Assembly (NCBI GenBank): GCA_018970865.1
Contig: JAGWVN010000001.1
Span: forward strand, 39,163 to 103,162
DNA: 64,000 bases
Direction of reading: 5' to 3'
Origin: Betaproteobacteria bacterium
GTDB taxonomy: Bacteria; Pseudomonadota; Gammaproteobacteria; Burkholderiales; Burkholderiaceae_E
Below, piece after piece: positions 8,832-19,260 of this stretch. Under the pieces are notes generated by a model, which worked only from the letters and a program-made list of their open reading frames with translations, did no database searches and was not told the DNA's origin. Each line of letters begins with the position of its first letter. The first letter of the stretch is position 1. The position numbers and the translations under genes were made by a program.

Positions 8832-8974
8832 CGCAGGTTTGGTTTTCATAGCGAACATGTCGTTGGTGGGGGCGCGGGCCGCGCGATAAGGTCGCGGCCC
8901 CTGGGCGCCTGCAAGGCCGCCGGCAGTGCGCCGGCGGGCGGGCGCTCCGTCACCGCCACCCGACGCCGCCCGAC

Positions 8975-10655
<1,681 letters not shown>

Positions 10656-10672
<17 letters not shown>

Positions 10673-11171
10673 CACGCGCGGACCGCTGGCCGACGACCCC
10701 TGGCAGCGTCCCCCGGACGGCGAGCCGATCCCGGCGACCGGCGCGCTGCTGCTCTCGCCCGCCGAGTGGACCGATGGCCGGCTCGCCGTCGCGCGCGCGG
10801 CCGGCCGCACCGCCGCCAACGGCCTGTGGCTGGCGCCCGATGCCGATCTGGCGCAGGTCGCGCCGATCCTCGCGCAGGCGGCATTGGTGGCGGTGCACTT
10901 CCCCTCGGCCACCGATGGGCGCGGATTCTCGATCGCGGTGGTGCTGCGGCGCCGGCTGGGCTGGCGCGGTCCGCTGCGCGCCACCGGCCCGCTCTGGCGC
11001 GATCAGCTCTTCGCGCTGCGCCGGGTGGGCTTCGACCAGTTCGAACTGCGCGCGGGCGAAGACCCGGCGCAGGCCCTGGCCGCCTTCACCACCTTCAGCG
11101 ACGCCTACCAGACGAGCGTGGATGGTCTGGCCCCGCGCGCGCTGAGCCGATTTGCCGCGGAGCAGACATGA
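10656..11171 (+). CDS. DUF934 protein of the sulfite reduction operon
   Basis: 171-residue protein of the DUF934 family. The ATG at 10656 lies 17 bases inside the end of cysI; an earlier in-frame ATG would overlap cysI by about 90 bases and adds no recognisable sequence. Family signatures are VAVHFPSATDGRGFSIAVVL, LRATGPLWRDQLF and RRVGFDQFELR. The family is almost always encoded between sulfite reductase and cysH in proteobacteria and is annotated as a probable sulfite-reduction accessory protein; its biochemical function is not established. It has no cysteine ligands of its own, so it is more likely an assembly or electron-transfer partner than a redox enzyme. Confidence 0.88.
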
Positions 11172-11959
11172 GCACGCCCGTCACCGATGTGGATGCGCTG
11201 ACCGCATTCCTCGCGCAGGTGGCGCATGAACACGCGCCGCTGGTGCAGGTGAGTTCACTCGGCCCCGAGGACATGCTGATCAGCGAGGCGATCGCCCGCG
11301 CGCAGCTGCCGATCCGGGTGGTCACCATCGACACCGGTCGCCTGCCCGCCGAGACCTGCGCGCTGATCGCGCAGGCGCAGGCGCGATGGGCCGCCAGCGG
11401 CCTGGCGATCGAGGTGATCTTCCCCGAGGCGCCGGCGGTCGAGGCCTTCGTGCATCGGCACGGCATCAATGGCTTCTACGACTCGGTGGCGGCGCGTCAG
11501 GCCTGCTGCGAGGCCCGCAAGGTGCGCCCGCTGGCCCGCGCGCTCGCCGGGCAGCGCGGCTGGGTGACCGGCCTGCGGCGCGCGCAGTCGGCCGAACGCG
11601 CCGGCATCACCGAGATCGCCTGGGACATCCCGCCCGCGGCCAACGCGCCGGGCCGCATCAAGATCAACCCGCTCGCGCACTGGCGCGACGACGCGCTCTG
11701 GGCGGCGCTGCGCGCCCTGGCGGTGCCGGTCAATGCGCTGCACGCGCTCGGCTATCCGAGCATCGGCTGCGCGCCCTGCACCCGCGCGGTGGCGCCCGGC
11801 GAAGACCCGCGCGCCGGCCGCTGGTGGTGGGAACAGGCCGAGGTGAAGGAGTGCGGCCTGCATGTCGGGGCCGACGGCCGCCTTCGCCGCGGCATCGCCC
11901 TGGACCCCGCCCGCGCCGCGCCAACCCAACCCGCAGCGCATACCGAGACCCAGCCATGA
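11168..11959 (+). CDS. cysH: Adenylyl-sulfate (APS-type) reductase, CysH family
   Basis: 263-residue thioredoxin-dependent reductase making sulfite. The catalytic C-terminal cysteine is in KECGLH (C229). It also has the paired cysteines C113-C114 (QACCEARK) and C201-x2-C204 (GCAPCTR), which in this family ligate a 4Fe-4S cluster and mark enzymes that use APS rather than PAPS (EC 1.8.4.10). The absence of an APS kinase (cysC) from the operon agrees. The start overlaps the DUF934 stop (ATGA) and the end overlaps cysD (ATGA), pointing to translational coupling. The C-terminal 30 residues after the catalytic cysteine are proline/alanine-rich and probably flexible. Confidence 0.92.
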   Translation: MSTPVTDVDALTAFLAQVAHEHAPLVQVSSLGPEDMLISEAIARAQLPIRVVTIDTGRLPAETCALIAQAQARWAASGLAIEVIFPEAPAVEAFVHRHGINGFYDSVAARQACCEARKVRPLARALAGQRGWVTGLRRAQSAERAGITEIAWDIPPAANAPGRIKINPLAHWRDDALWAALRALAVPVNALHALGYPSIGCAPCTRAVAPGEDPRAGRWWWEQAEVKECGLHVGADGRLRRGIALDPARAAPTQPAAHTETQP

Positions 11960-12903
11960 ATGCCCGAGCCGATGCCGACGCGCTGCGCGCGCGCGATGCC
12001 GCCCTGGATGCCGATGCCCGGCTGAACTGGCTGGAATCCGAGGCCATCCACATCCTGCGCGAGGCCGCCGCCGAGAGCCGCGCGCCGGCGCTGCTGTTCT
12101 CGGGGGGCAAGGACTCGCTGGTGCTGCTGCGCCTGGCCGAGAAGGCGTTCCGGCCCGCGGGCTTTCCGTTCCCGCTGCTGCATGTGGACACCGGCCACAA
12201 CTTCCCGGAGGTGATCGACTTCCGCGACGCCACCGCCGCGCGCCTGGGCGAGCGCCTGCTGGTGCGGCAGGTGAGCGACAGCATCGCCCGTGGCTCGGTG
12301 GCCGACCCCGGCCCGCTCGGCTCGCGCAACGCGCTGCAGTCGGTGACGCTGCTCGAGGCGGTCGCCGAGCTCGAGTTCGACGCGCTGATCGGCGGCGCCC
12401 GCCGCGACGAGGAGAAGGCCCGCGCCAAGGAGCGGGTGTTCTCGCACCGCGACGCCTTCGGGCAGTGGGATCCGCGTCGTCAACGTCCCGAGCTCTGGTC
12501 GCTCTACAACGCGCGGGTGGGCCCCGGCCAGCACCTGCGGGTGTTCCCGATCTCGAACTGGACCGAGCGCGATGTCTGGCAGTACATCGCCCGCGAGGGC
12601 ATCGCCTTGCCCTCGATCTACTTCGCCCACGAGCGCGAGGTGATCGTGCGCGGTGATCGCCTGCTTGCCGTCACCGCCGTGACCCCGCCGCGCCCCGGAG
12701 AGACGGTGCGCCGCGAGCGGGTGCGCTATCGCACCGTGGGCGACATGACCTGCACCTGCCCGGTGGCCTCGCAGGCCGACACCGTGGCGGCGGTGCTGGC
12801 CGAGACCCTGGTGGCGCGGATCAGCGAGCGCGGCGCCACCCGCCTGGACGACCGCACCTCCGAGGCGGCGATGGAAGCGCGCAAGCGCGAAGGATATTTC
12901 TGA
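11956..12903 (+). CDS. cysD: Sulfate adenylyltransferase subunit 2 (CysD)
   Basis: 315-residue catalytic subunit of ATP sulfurylase, forming APS from ATP and sulfate. The PP-loop motif LLFSGGKDSLVLLRLAEKAF (about residues 46-65) binds the pyrophosphate of ATP; HVDTGHNFPEVIDFRD, GGARRDEEKARAKERVFS and FPISNWTERDVWQYI are conserved in the family, and the C-terminus is rich in basic residues (EARKREGYF). The start ATG overlaps the cysH stop (ATGA) and the stop overlaps the cysN start (TGATG), in keeping with the CysDN heterodimer. Regulation is as for the cys operon. Confidence 0.95.
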   Translation: MNARADADALRARDAALDADARLNWLESEAIHILREAAAESRAPALLFSGGKDSLVLLRLAEKAFRPAGFPFPLLHVDTGHNFPEVIDFRDATAARLGERLLVRQVSDSIARGSVADPGPLGSRNALQSVTLLEAVAELEFDALIGGARRDEEKARAKERVFSHRDAFGQWDPRRQRPELWSLYNARVGPGQHLRVFPISNWTERDVWQYIAREGIALPSIYFAHEREVIVRGDRLLAVTAVTPPRPGETVRRERVRYRTVGDMTCTCPVASQADTVAAVLAETLVARISERGATRLDDRTSEAAMEARKREGYF

Positions 12904-14261
12904 TGAGCACCCCCGTCCTCCAGACCCCGTCCGGCGCGTCGGCCGGCCCGGCCATCCCGCCGGCCCCGGTGCTTCGGGTGATGACCGCCGGCAGTGTCGA
13001 TGACGGCAAGAGCACGCTGATCGGACGGCTGCTGCACGACCTCGACCGCATCGATGACGATGTCCTCGAGGACCTGCGCCGCGCCTCGCAGCGCCGCGGC
13101 CGCGGCGAGCTCGACCTGTCGCTGTTCACCGACGGCCTGAGCGACGAGCGCGAGCAGGGCATCACCATCGATGTCGCCTACCGTTACTTCGCCTTCGGCG
13201 GTCGCAGCTTCATCCTCGCCGACGCGCCCGGGCATGTGGAGTACACCCGCAACATGGTCTGCGCGGCCAGCCAGTCCGATGTGGCGCTGATCCTGGTCGA
13301 TGCCCGCACCGGCCCGCTGGAACAGACCCGCCGCCACGCCCTGCTCGCCTCGCTGATGGGCGTGCCCGAGCGGGTCTATCTGGTCAACAAGATGGATCTG
13401 GTGGACTTCGACCGCGGCCGCTTCACCGCCGCGCGCGAGGCCATCGAGGCGATCGAGGCCGGCATCGCCGCGCGCGAGGGCGTCGCGCCGGGCCGGGTGC
13501 ATGTGCTGCCGATCTGCGCGCTCGACGGCGACCACCTCGCGCGGCGCGGCGATCGCATGGCCTGGCACGAGGGCCCGCTGCTCGCCGACCTGCTGCTGTC
13601 GCTGCCGGCGCGCGCCGCGCTCGACGGCAAGGCGCCGCTGCGCTTTCCGGTGCAGGGTCTGATCCGCCCCACCGGTCGCGCCGCGCAGGCCCGCTGGCAT
13701 GACTTCCGCGGCCTGGCCGGTCGGGTGGAAAGCGGCCGTCTCGCGGTGGGCGACACGCTCGCGGTCGCCGAACCCGGCCGGGGCGAGCCGCGCACCGCCC
13801 GGGTGAGCGCCATCCTGCTGCACGAGCAGGAACGCCAGCAGGCCCAGGCCGGCGACTCGATCACCCTGGTGCTCGATGCCGACCTCGACATCAGCCGCGG
13901 CGCGATGCTGGTCCATGCCGATCAGCCGGCGGTGTTCACCGACCGGCTCGAGGTCGACCTGTGCTGGATGGACGAGCGGCCCGGCCGGCCCGGCCAGCGA
14001 CTGCTGGTCAAGCAGGGAACTCGCACCCTCGCCGCGCGCATCGAGACCCTGCTGGGCGTGGTCGATGTGAACACCGGCCGCACCGAGCCGGTGACCGATC
14101 CGGCCGGCGCCCTGCGCCGCAATGCGGTGGTGCGGGCGCGGCTGCACACCGAGCGGCCGCTGCTTGCCGATGCCTACCGCCAGCTGCCGCGCACCGGGAG
14201 CCTGATCCTGCTGGAGCCGGGCGAGTTCGCCACCCTGGCCGCGGGCGTGATCCGTGGCTGA
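12903..14261 (+). CDS. cysN: Sulfate adenylyltransferase subunit 1, GTPase (CysN)
   Basis: 452-residue EF-Tu-like GTPase that drives APS synthesis by CysD. The P-loop GSVDDGKST is at residues 30-38, G3 is DAPGHVEYT and G4 is VNKMDL. Two beta-barrel domains follow the GTPase domain. The protein ends without a fused APS kinase domain, so it is CysN and not CysNC, matching the APS-type reductase upstream. About 25 residues of low-complexity Pro/Ala/Ser sequence precede the conserved start. It overlaps cysD by one base and the next gene by 8 bases. Confidence 0.95.
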   Translation: MSTPVLQTPSGASAGPAIPPAPVLRVMTAGSVDDGKSTLIGRLLHDLDRIDDDVLEDLRRASQRRGRGELDLSLFTDGLSDEREQGITIDVAYRYFAFGGRSFILADAPGHVEYTRNMVCAASQSDVALILVDARTGPLEQTRRHALLASLMGVPERVYLVNKMDLVDFDRGRFTAAREAIEAIEAGIAAREGVAPGRVHVLPICALDGDHLARRGDRMAWHEGPLLADLLLSLPARAALDGKAPLRFPVQGLIRPTGRAAQARWHDFRGLAGRVESGRLAVGDTLAVAEPGRGEPRTARVSAILLHEQERQQAQAGDSITLVLDADLDISRGAMLVHADQPAVFTDRLEVDLCWMDERPGRPGQRLLVKQGTRTLAARIETLLGVVDVNTGRTEPVTDPAGALRRNAVVRARLHTERPLLADAYRQLPRTGSLILLEPGEFATLAAGVIRG

Positions 14262-15051
14262 GCCTGCCGCGCCGCGGGTGTGGCTGGTGGGCGCGGGGCC
14301 CGGCGACCCCGATCTGCTCACCGGCCAGGCCCTGCGCCTGCTTGCGCGGGCCAGCGTGCTGATCCACGACGCGCTGGTGGCCGAGGCCATCCTCGCGCTC
14401 GCGCCGCAGGCCCTGCGGGTGCCGGTGGGCAAGCGGGCCGGCCGGCCGAGCACGCCGCAGTCACGCATCAACACCCTGCTGGTGGACCACGCCCGGGCGC
14501 TGCTCGCCGACCCGCGGATCGCGCCCGATCGGCTGGTGGTGCGGCTCAAGGGCGGCGATCCGCTGATCTTCGCCCGGGCCCAGGAGGAGATCGACGCCCT
14601 GCGCGCGGCCGGCATCGGCTACGGCGTGGCGCCCGGCATCACCTCGGCCCAGGCCGCCTTCGCGGCGCTGGGCACGCCCATGACCCGCCGTGGCGAGCGC
14701 CGCGCGCTGGTCCTCACCACCCCCACGGTGCAGGCGGGCGACGCGGCCGACCTCTCCTGGGCCCGGCCGCTGCTGGCTGCCGGCGGTGGCGCGCTCTACA
14801 TGGCCGCCGGCTGCGCGGCGCGGGTGCGGGCCACGCTGCTGGTGCTGGGCCTGCCCGCCAGCCTGCCCGCCGCCTGGGTGATCGATGCCTCGCGGCCGAC
14901 CCAGCGGGTGCTGCGCACCACCCTGGGCGCCATCGACCGTGACGCTCCGGTTGATGGCGCGCCGGCCCTGCTGGTGCTCGGCTGCGATGCCCACGCCGTG
15001 ACACCCGCGCTCGCTGCTGAAACGCTCGCCGACAAAGCCAGCGCCCACTGA
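14254..15051 (+). CDS. cobA: Uroporphyrinogen-III C-methyltransferase (CobA/SUMT type)
   Basis: 265-residue tetrapyrrole methyltransferase making precorrin-2 from uroporphyrinogen III, the first step to siroheme for CysI. Family motifs are VWLVGAGPGDPDLLT (residues 9-23), the GKRAGRPSTPQ segment, VRLKGGDPLIFARAQEE and YGVAPGITSAQAAFAALGTP. It is a stand-alone SUMT, without the CysG dehydrogenase/ferrochelatase domain, so these last two steps must be encoded elsewhere. Start is a GTG at 14254 inside the end of cysN. It is the last gene of the operon. Confidence 0.93.
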   Translation: MAEPAAPRVWLVGAGPGDPDLLTGQALRLLARASVLIHDALVAEAILALAPQALRVPVGKRAGRPSTPQSRINTLLVDHARALLADPRIAPDRLVVRLKGGDPLIFARAQEEIDALRAAGIGYGVAPGITSAQAAFAALGTPMTRRGERRALVLTTPTVQAGDAADLSWARPLLAAGGGALYMAAGCAARVRATLLVLGLPASLPAAWVIDASRPTQRVLRTTLGAIDRDAPVDGAPALLVLGCDAHAVTPALAAETLADKASAH

Positions 15052-15081
15052 CATCGCGGCGGCTATGCTCTCGGCTGCCCG

Positions 15082-15981
15082 ATGACTGGAGCGCCGATGC
15101 AGCGCTTTTCCCTTCCGCTGGCCGGCGGCCACCTCGCCGGCCTGAACTTCGGACCGGCCCACGGCCGGATCGACCTGGTCTTCCTGCATGCCACCGGGTT
15201 CAACGCGCTGACCTACCGCCAGCTGCTCGCGCCGCTGGCCCCGCCCTGGCGGGTGGTGGCGCTCGACCTGCGCGGCCATGGCCTGAGCAGCCTGCCGGCG
15301 CGCCCGGGGCGGCTCATGCACTGGCAGGGCTATGCCGCGGATGTGACCGCGGCCATCGACCCGCTCAGCCGCGGCCAGGGCAGCCCCCGCCTGATCGCCG
15401 GACACTCCATGGGCGCCACCGTGGCGCTGCTCGCGCTCGCCCGCCGGCCCGACCTCGCCGGTGGGCTGCTGATGATCGATCCCGCCACCGTGCCCTCGGC
15501 CTGGCGCCGCTGGCTGCTGCTGCCCTTCGCGCCGCGGCTGTTGCGCCGGCGCCTGCCGATTGCCCGCGCCGCCGGCCGGCGGCGGGCCGACTTCGACAGC
15601 CCCGCCGCGGCGCTGGCGAGCTACACCGGCCGCGGCGCCTTCAGGACCTGGCAGCCCGGCTTCCTCGAGGACTATGTGGCCGACGGCTTCGGCCCGGCCC
15701 CGGGCGGGGGCGTGCGGCTGCGCTGCAGCCCGGCCTGGGAGAGCGCCACCTTCGCGGCGCACCGCCATGACACCCTGGCCGCGCTGCGCGCCCTGCGGGT
15801 GCCGGCGCGGCTGCTGGTGGCCGGGCGTGGCTCGACCACCGCCGAGATGCTGCCCGAGATCCGCATGGCAGCCCCAGCCATCACCATCGAAACGCTGCAA
15901 GCCTTCACTCACTTCATCCCGATGGAAGCGCCTCAGACCGTGCGCGAGCACCTGCTCGCGCTGGCCACGGCCACGGCCTGA
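15082..15981 (+). CDS. Alpha/beta hydrolase
   Basis: 299-residue alpha/beta-hydrolase fold protein. The oxyanion-side motif is FLHATGFN, followed by LDLRGHGLSS, and the nucleophile elbow is GHSMGAT, with Ser as the nucleophile. The C-terminal histidine is probably the one in AFTHFIPMEAP. An alternative ATG at 15097 would shorten the N-terminus by five residues and lies closer to the conserved RFSLPLAGGHLAGLN. It starts about 30 bases after the cys operon, with a weak -10-like TATGCT just upstream, so it may have its own promoter. The substrate cannot be deduced; esterase, lactonase or haloperoxidase-like enzymes all fit. Confidence 0.85.
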   Translation: MTGAPMQRFSLPLAGGHLAGLNFGPAHGRIDLVFLHATGFNALTYRQLLAPLAPPWRVVALDLRGHGLSSLPARPGRLMHWQGYAADVTAAIDPLSRGQGSPRLIAGHSMGATVALLALARRPDLAGGLLMIDPATVPSAWRRWLLLPFAPRLLRRRLPIARAAGRRRADFDSPAAALASYTGRGAFRTWQPGFLEDYVADGFGPAPGGGVRLRCSPAWESATFAAHRHDTLAALRALRVPARLLVAGRGSTTAEMLPEIRMAAPAITIETLQAFTHFIPMEAPQTVREHLLALATATA

Positions 15982-16043
15982 GCGACGCGCCGCTGCCGGC
16001 CGGTGCCGCATACTTCCGGGCTTTCCCGCAACGGCGCACCCCC

Positions 16044-16946
16044 ATGTGGTTCAGGAACCTGATCGTCTACACCCTGCCCGGCACGCTGCCCCTCAGCGCC
16101 GAGGAACTCGGCCCGCTGCTCGCCCCGCAGGCCTTCATCCCCGGCGGGCGGCTGGAAGCCCTGCGGGTGGGCTGGGCGCCCCCGCAGCCCGACGACCCGG
16201 CCCTGGTCTGCGCAGTGGGCGGCCAGCTCCTGCTCAGCCTGCGCCAGGAGAAGAAGCTGCTGCCGGCCCGCGTGATCGCCCAGACCGTGGCCGAACGCGC
16301 GCGCCTGATCGAGGCCGAGGAGGGCTTCAAGCCCGGCCGCAAGCGGCTGCGCGAGCTCAAGGACCAGGTCCGCGACGAGCTCCTGCCCCGGGCCTTCAGC
16401 CTGAGCAGCGACACCCGGGTGTGGATCGATCCGGCCGCGCGGCGGCTGGCGGTGGAGGCGGTCTCGGCCGCCCGGGCCGACGAGGTGGTGGGCCTGCTGC
16501 TCAAGGCGGTGGAGGGCCTGGTGATCCGCCCGCTGCGCACCGAGGCCTCGCCGGCCGGCGAGATGACCGCCTGGCTGGCCGAGGGCGAGGCGCCGGCGGG
16601 CTTCACCATCGACCAGGACGCCGAGCTGCGCGCCCGCGACTCGAAGGCGAGCGTGCGCTTCGCCAACCAGACCCTGGATCACGAGGACATCCTGCGCCAC
16701 ACCCGCGCGGGCAAGCAGTGCGCGCGGCTCGCCCTCACCTGGTCGGCGCGGGTGGCCTTCGTGCTCACCGACCGGATGGAGATCCGCCGCATCCGGCCGC
16801 AGGATGTCATCAAGGAGACCGCCGCGGGCCACGAGGGCGACGCGGCCGAACGCTTCGCGAGCGACATGAGCCTCATGACCGGCGAGCTCTCGCGCCTGCT
16901 CGATGCGCTGATCGCGGCCCTGGGCGGCGCCCAGGCGGCGGTATAG
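16044..16946 (+). CDS. rdgC: Recombination-associated protein RdgC
   Basis: 300-residue nucleoid protein that forms a ring-shaped dimer around double-stranded DNA and restrains RecA; it is required in some recombination mutants. Family marks are MWFRNLIVYTLP at the start, ALVCAVGGQLLLSLRQEKKLLP, the LPRAFSLSSDTRVWIDP segment and DRMEIRRIRPQDVIKE near the end. Length agrees with the family (about 300). It is a housekeeping gene on the same strand as its neighbours but with gaps of 62 and 66 bases, so it may be independently transcribed. The proposed GTG/ATG alternatives upstream do not preserve the conserved start. Confidence 0.96.
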   Translation: MWFRNLIVYTLPGTLPLSAEELGPLLAPQAFIPGGRLEALRVGWAPPQPDDPALVCAVGGQLLLSLRQEKKLLPARVIAQTVAERARLIEAEEGFKPGRKRLRELKDQVRDELLPRAFSLSSDTRVWIDPAARRLAVEAVSAARADEVVGLLLKAVEGLVIRPLRTEASPAGEMTAWLAEGEAPAGFTIDQDAELRARDSKASVRFANQTLDHEDILRHTRAGKQCARLALTWSARVAFVLTDRMEIRRIRPQDVIKETAAGHEGDAAERFASDMSLMTGELSRLLDALIAALGGAQAAV

Positions 16947-17012
16947 TCGTACTGCCCTGATGCCCCGCACTGCCCCGCCAACCCGCCTTTCGTTTCCCGC
17001 CAGGAGCCTGCC

Positions 17013-17708
17013 TTGAGCCATGTCGTCGCCGCCCCCGCGCCGGTGGAGATCCCCGTCGCCGGCACCCAACAGACCTTCCCGGTGCGCCGCGTCTACTGCG
17101 TCGGCCGCAACTATGTCGAGCACGCCAAGGAGATGGGCTTCACCGGCCGTGAGCCGCCCTTCTTCTTCATGAAGCCGGCCGACGCCCTGGTGGTGGTGCC
17201 CGAGGGCAGCACCGGCGTGATGCCCTACCCCGCGCGCACCAGCGACCTGCACCACGAGATCGAGCTGGTGGCGGCGATCGGCAAGGGCGGGCGCAACATC
17301 GCCGCGGCCGACGCGCATGCGCATGTCTGGGGCTATGCCATCGGCCTGGACATGACCCGCCGCGATCTGCAGGGCGAGGCCAAGAAGCAGGGCCGGCCCT
17401 GGGAAGTGGGCAAGGCCTTCGACCACTCCGGCCCGATCGGTCCGATCCATCCCGCCTCGGCCACCGGCCACTACGAGAAGGGCGCGATCTCGCTCGAGGT
17501 CAACGGCGCCACCCGGCAGTCCAGTGACATCTCGCTGCTGATCTGGAGCGTGGCCGAGACCATCGAGCACCTCTCCAGCCTGTTCGAGCTGATGCCCGGC
17601 GACCTGATCTTCACCGGCACCCCCGAGGGCGTGGCCGCGGTCGGCCGCGGCGACCTGCTGGTGGGCAAGGTGGCGGGCCTGGGCGAGCTGCGCGTGAAGA
17701 TCGACTGA
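17013..17708 (+). CDS. Fumarylacetoacetate hydrolase family protein
   Basis: 231-residue FAH-family enzyme, Mg-dependent, splitting or isomerising 2-oxo-acids such as acylpyruvates or 4-oxalocrotonate products. The start is TTG at 17013, with CAGGAG 7 bases upstream. Motifs are YCVGRNYVEHAKEM, FFFMKPADALV, the metal-binding HHEIELVAAIGKGG (an E-x-E centre) and LIFTGTPEGVAAVGRGD. It is most like the acylpyruvase/maleylpyruvate-hydrolase branch (shorter than true FAH). An AMP-binding ligase follows 10 bases downstream, which suggests a small aromatic or keto acid degradation unit. A -10-like TATAGT stands at 16942-16947, but no good -35. Confidence 0.88.
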   Translation: MSHVVAAPAPVEIPVAGTQQTFPVRRVYCVGRNYVEHAKEMGFTGREPPFFFMKPADALVVVPEGSTGVMPYPARTSDLHHEIELVAAIGKGGRNIAAADAHAHVWGYAIGLDMTRRDLQGEAKKQGRPWEVGKAFDHSGPIGPIHPASATGHYEKGAISLEVNGATRQSSDISLLIWSVAETIEHLSSLFELMPGDLIFTGTPEGVAAVGRGDLLVGKVAGLGELRVKID

Positions 17709-17718
17709 GGTCGCCGCC

Positions 17719-19260
17719 ATGCACCCCTGCATCCACGCGGCGCGGTTCCCCGACAAGCCCGCCTACCGGATGGCAGGGTCGGGCGAGACCGTCACCTACG
17801 GGCAGCTCGAGGCCCGCAGCAACCAGTTCGCCCAGCTGCTGCGGGCGCGCGGCGTGCGCGCCGGCGAGCACATCGCGGTGATGCTCGAGAACCATCCGCG
17901 CTTCTTTGAAATTCTGTGGGGCGCGCAGCGCGCCGGCATCATCTACACCGCGATCAGCTCGCGGCTCACCACCGCCGAGGCCGCCTACATCATCAACGAC
18001 TGCGGCGCGCGGCTGGTGGTGTCCTCGGCGGCGCTCGCCGGCACCGCCGCCGATCTGCCCGCCCACTGCCCGGGGGTGCACAGCTGGCTGATGATCGACG
18101 CGACACCGCCGGGCTGGCAGGACTTCGCCGGCACGCTCGCCACGCAGCCCGCCACCCGCATCGCCGACGAGACCGCGGGCACCGACATGCTCTACTCCTC
18201 GGGCACCACCGGCCGCCCCAAGGGCGTGTCGGTGCTGCCCGAGCAGCCCGCCATCGACGCGCCCGGGCCGGGCATCGAGCTGGCCCGCAGGGTGTACGGC
18301 ATCGACGAGCACAGCATCTACCTCTCGCCGGCGCCGCTCTATCACGCCGCGCCGCTGCGCTTCAACATGATGGTGATGCGCCTGGGCGGCACCTGCGTGC
18401 TGATGGAGCACTTCGATGCCGAGGAGTACCTGCGGCTGGTGCAGGAACACCGGGTCACCCACAGCCAGCTGGTGCCCACGATGTTCGTGCGCATGCTCAA
18501 GCTGCCCGAGGCCGTGCGCGCGGCCTATGACCTCTCCAGCCTGCGCTGCGCGATCCACGCCGCCGCGCCCTGCCCGGTGCCGGTGAAGGAACAGATGATC
18601 GCGTGGTGGGGGCCGGTGCTCTGGGAGTACTACGCCGGCACCGAGGGCAACGGCGTCACCATGGTCGGCTCGGCCGACTGGCTCACCCACAAGGGCACGG
18701 TGGGCCGCGCGATGATCGGCGAGCTGCGCATCTGCGACGACGAGGGCAACGCGCTGCCGGTGGGCGAGGAGGGCACGGTCTACTTCGCCAACGGCAAGCC
18801 CTTCGCGTACCACAACGACGCCGACAAGACCGCGCAGTCGCGCAACCGCCACGGCTGGACCACCCTGGGCGATGTCGGGCGGGTGGACGCCGAGGGCTAC
18901 CTCTACCTCACCGACCGCAAGGCCTACATGATCATTTCCGGCGGGGTGAACATCTACCCGCAGGAGGCCGAGAATCTGCTGGTCACCCACCCCGAGGTGG
19001 TCGATGTGGCGGTGTTCGGCGTGCCCGACGAGGAGTTCGGCGAGCAGGTGAAGGCCGTGGTCCAGCCACGCGACATGGCCCGCGCCGGCCCCGCCCTGGA
19101 GGCCGAGCTGATCGCCTGGTGCCGCGAGCGCCTGGCCCACATCAAGTGCCCGCGCAGCATCGACTTCGAGGCCGAGCTGCCGCGCCATCCCACCGGCAAG
19201 CTCTACAAGCGGCTGCTGCGCGACCGCTACTGGCAAGGCCGCAGCACGCGCATCGCCTAG
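17719..19260 (+). CDS. Acyl-CoA synthetase (AMP-binding)
   Basis: 513-residue adenylate-forming ligase that activates a carboxylic acid to its CoA thioester. The P-loop-like signature is YSSGTTGRPKGV, followed by EYYAGTEG (A5), TLGDVGR, the hinge DRKAYMIISGGVNIYPQEAE and the catalytic C-terminal lysine region PTGKLYKRLL. It starts 10 bases after the FAH-family gene, so both probably share a transcript. Sequence alone does not fix chain length; the fadD3/long-chain-like branch is possible. The stop codon TAG lies in CTAG (19257-19260), shared with the stop codon of the convergent LysR gene. Confidence 0.88.
   Translation: MHPCIHAARFPDKPAYRMAGSGETVTYGQLEARSNQFAQLLRARGVRAGEHIAVMLENHPRFFEILWGAQRAGIIYTAISSRLTTAEAAYIINDCGARLVVSSAALAGTAADLPAHCPGVHSWLMIDATPPGWQDFAGTLATQPATRIADETAGTDMLYSSGTTGRPKGVSVLPEQPAIDAPGPGIELARRVYGIDEHSIYLSPAPLYHAAPLRFNMMVMRLGGTCVLMEHFDAEEYLRLVQEHRVTHSQLVPTMFVRMLKLPEAVRAAYDLSSLRCAIHAAAPCPVPVKEQMIAWWGPVLWEYYAGTEGNGVTMVGSADWLTHKGTVGRAMIGELRICDDEGNALPVGEEGTVYFANGKPFAYHNDADKTAQSRNRHGWTTLGDVGRVDAEGYLYLTDRKAYMIISGGVNIYPQEAENLLVTHPEVVDVAVFGVPDEEFGEQVKAVVQPRDMARAGPALEAELIAWCRERLAHIKCPRSIDFEAELPRHPTGKLYKRLLRDRYWQGRSTRIA

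Noticed and set aside
8803..8974. CysB binding site in the cysI leader
   Set aside because: The region is AT-rich and holds a promoter, but no repeat could be matched confidently to a CysB box.
17013..17708. Calling the FAH-family gene a true fumarylacetoacetase
   Set aside because: The protein is only 231 residues and lacks the longer N-terminal domain of fumarylacetoacetases, so only the family is given.
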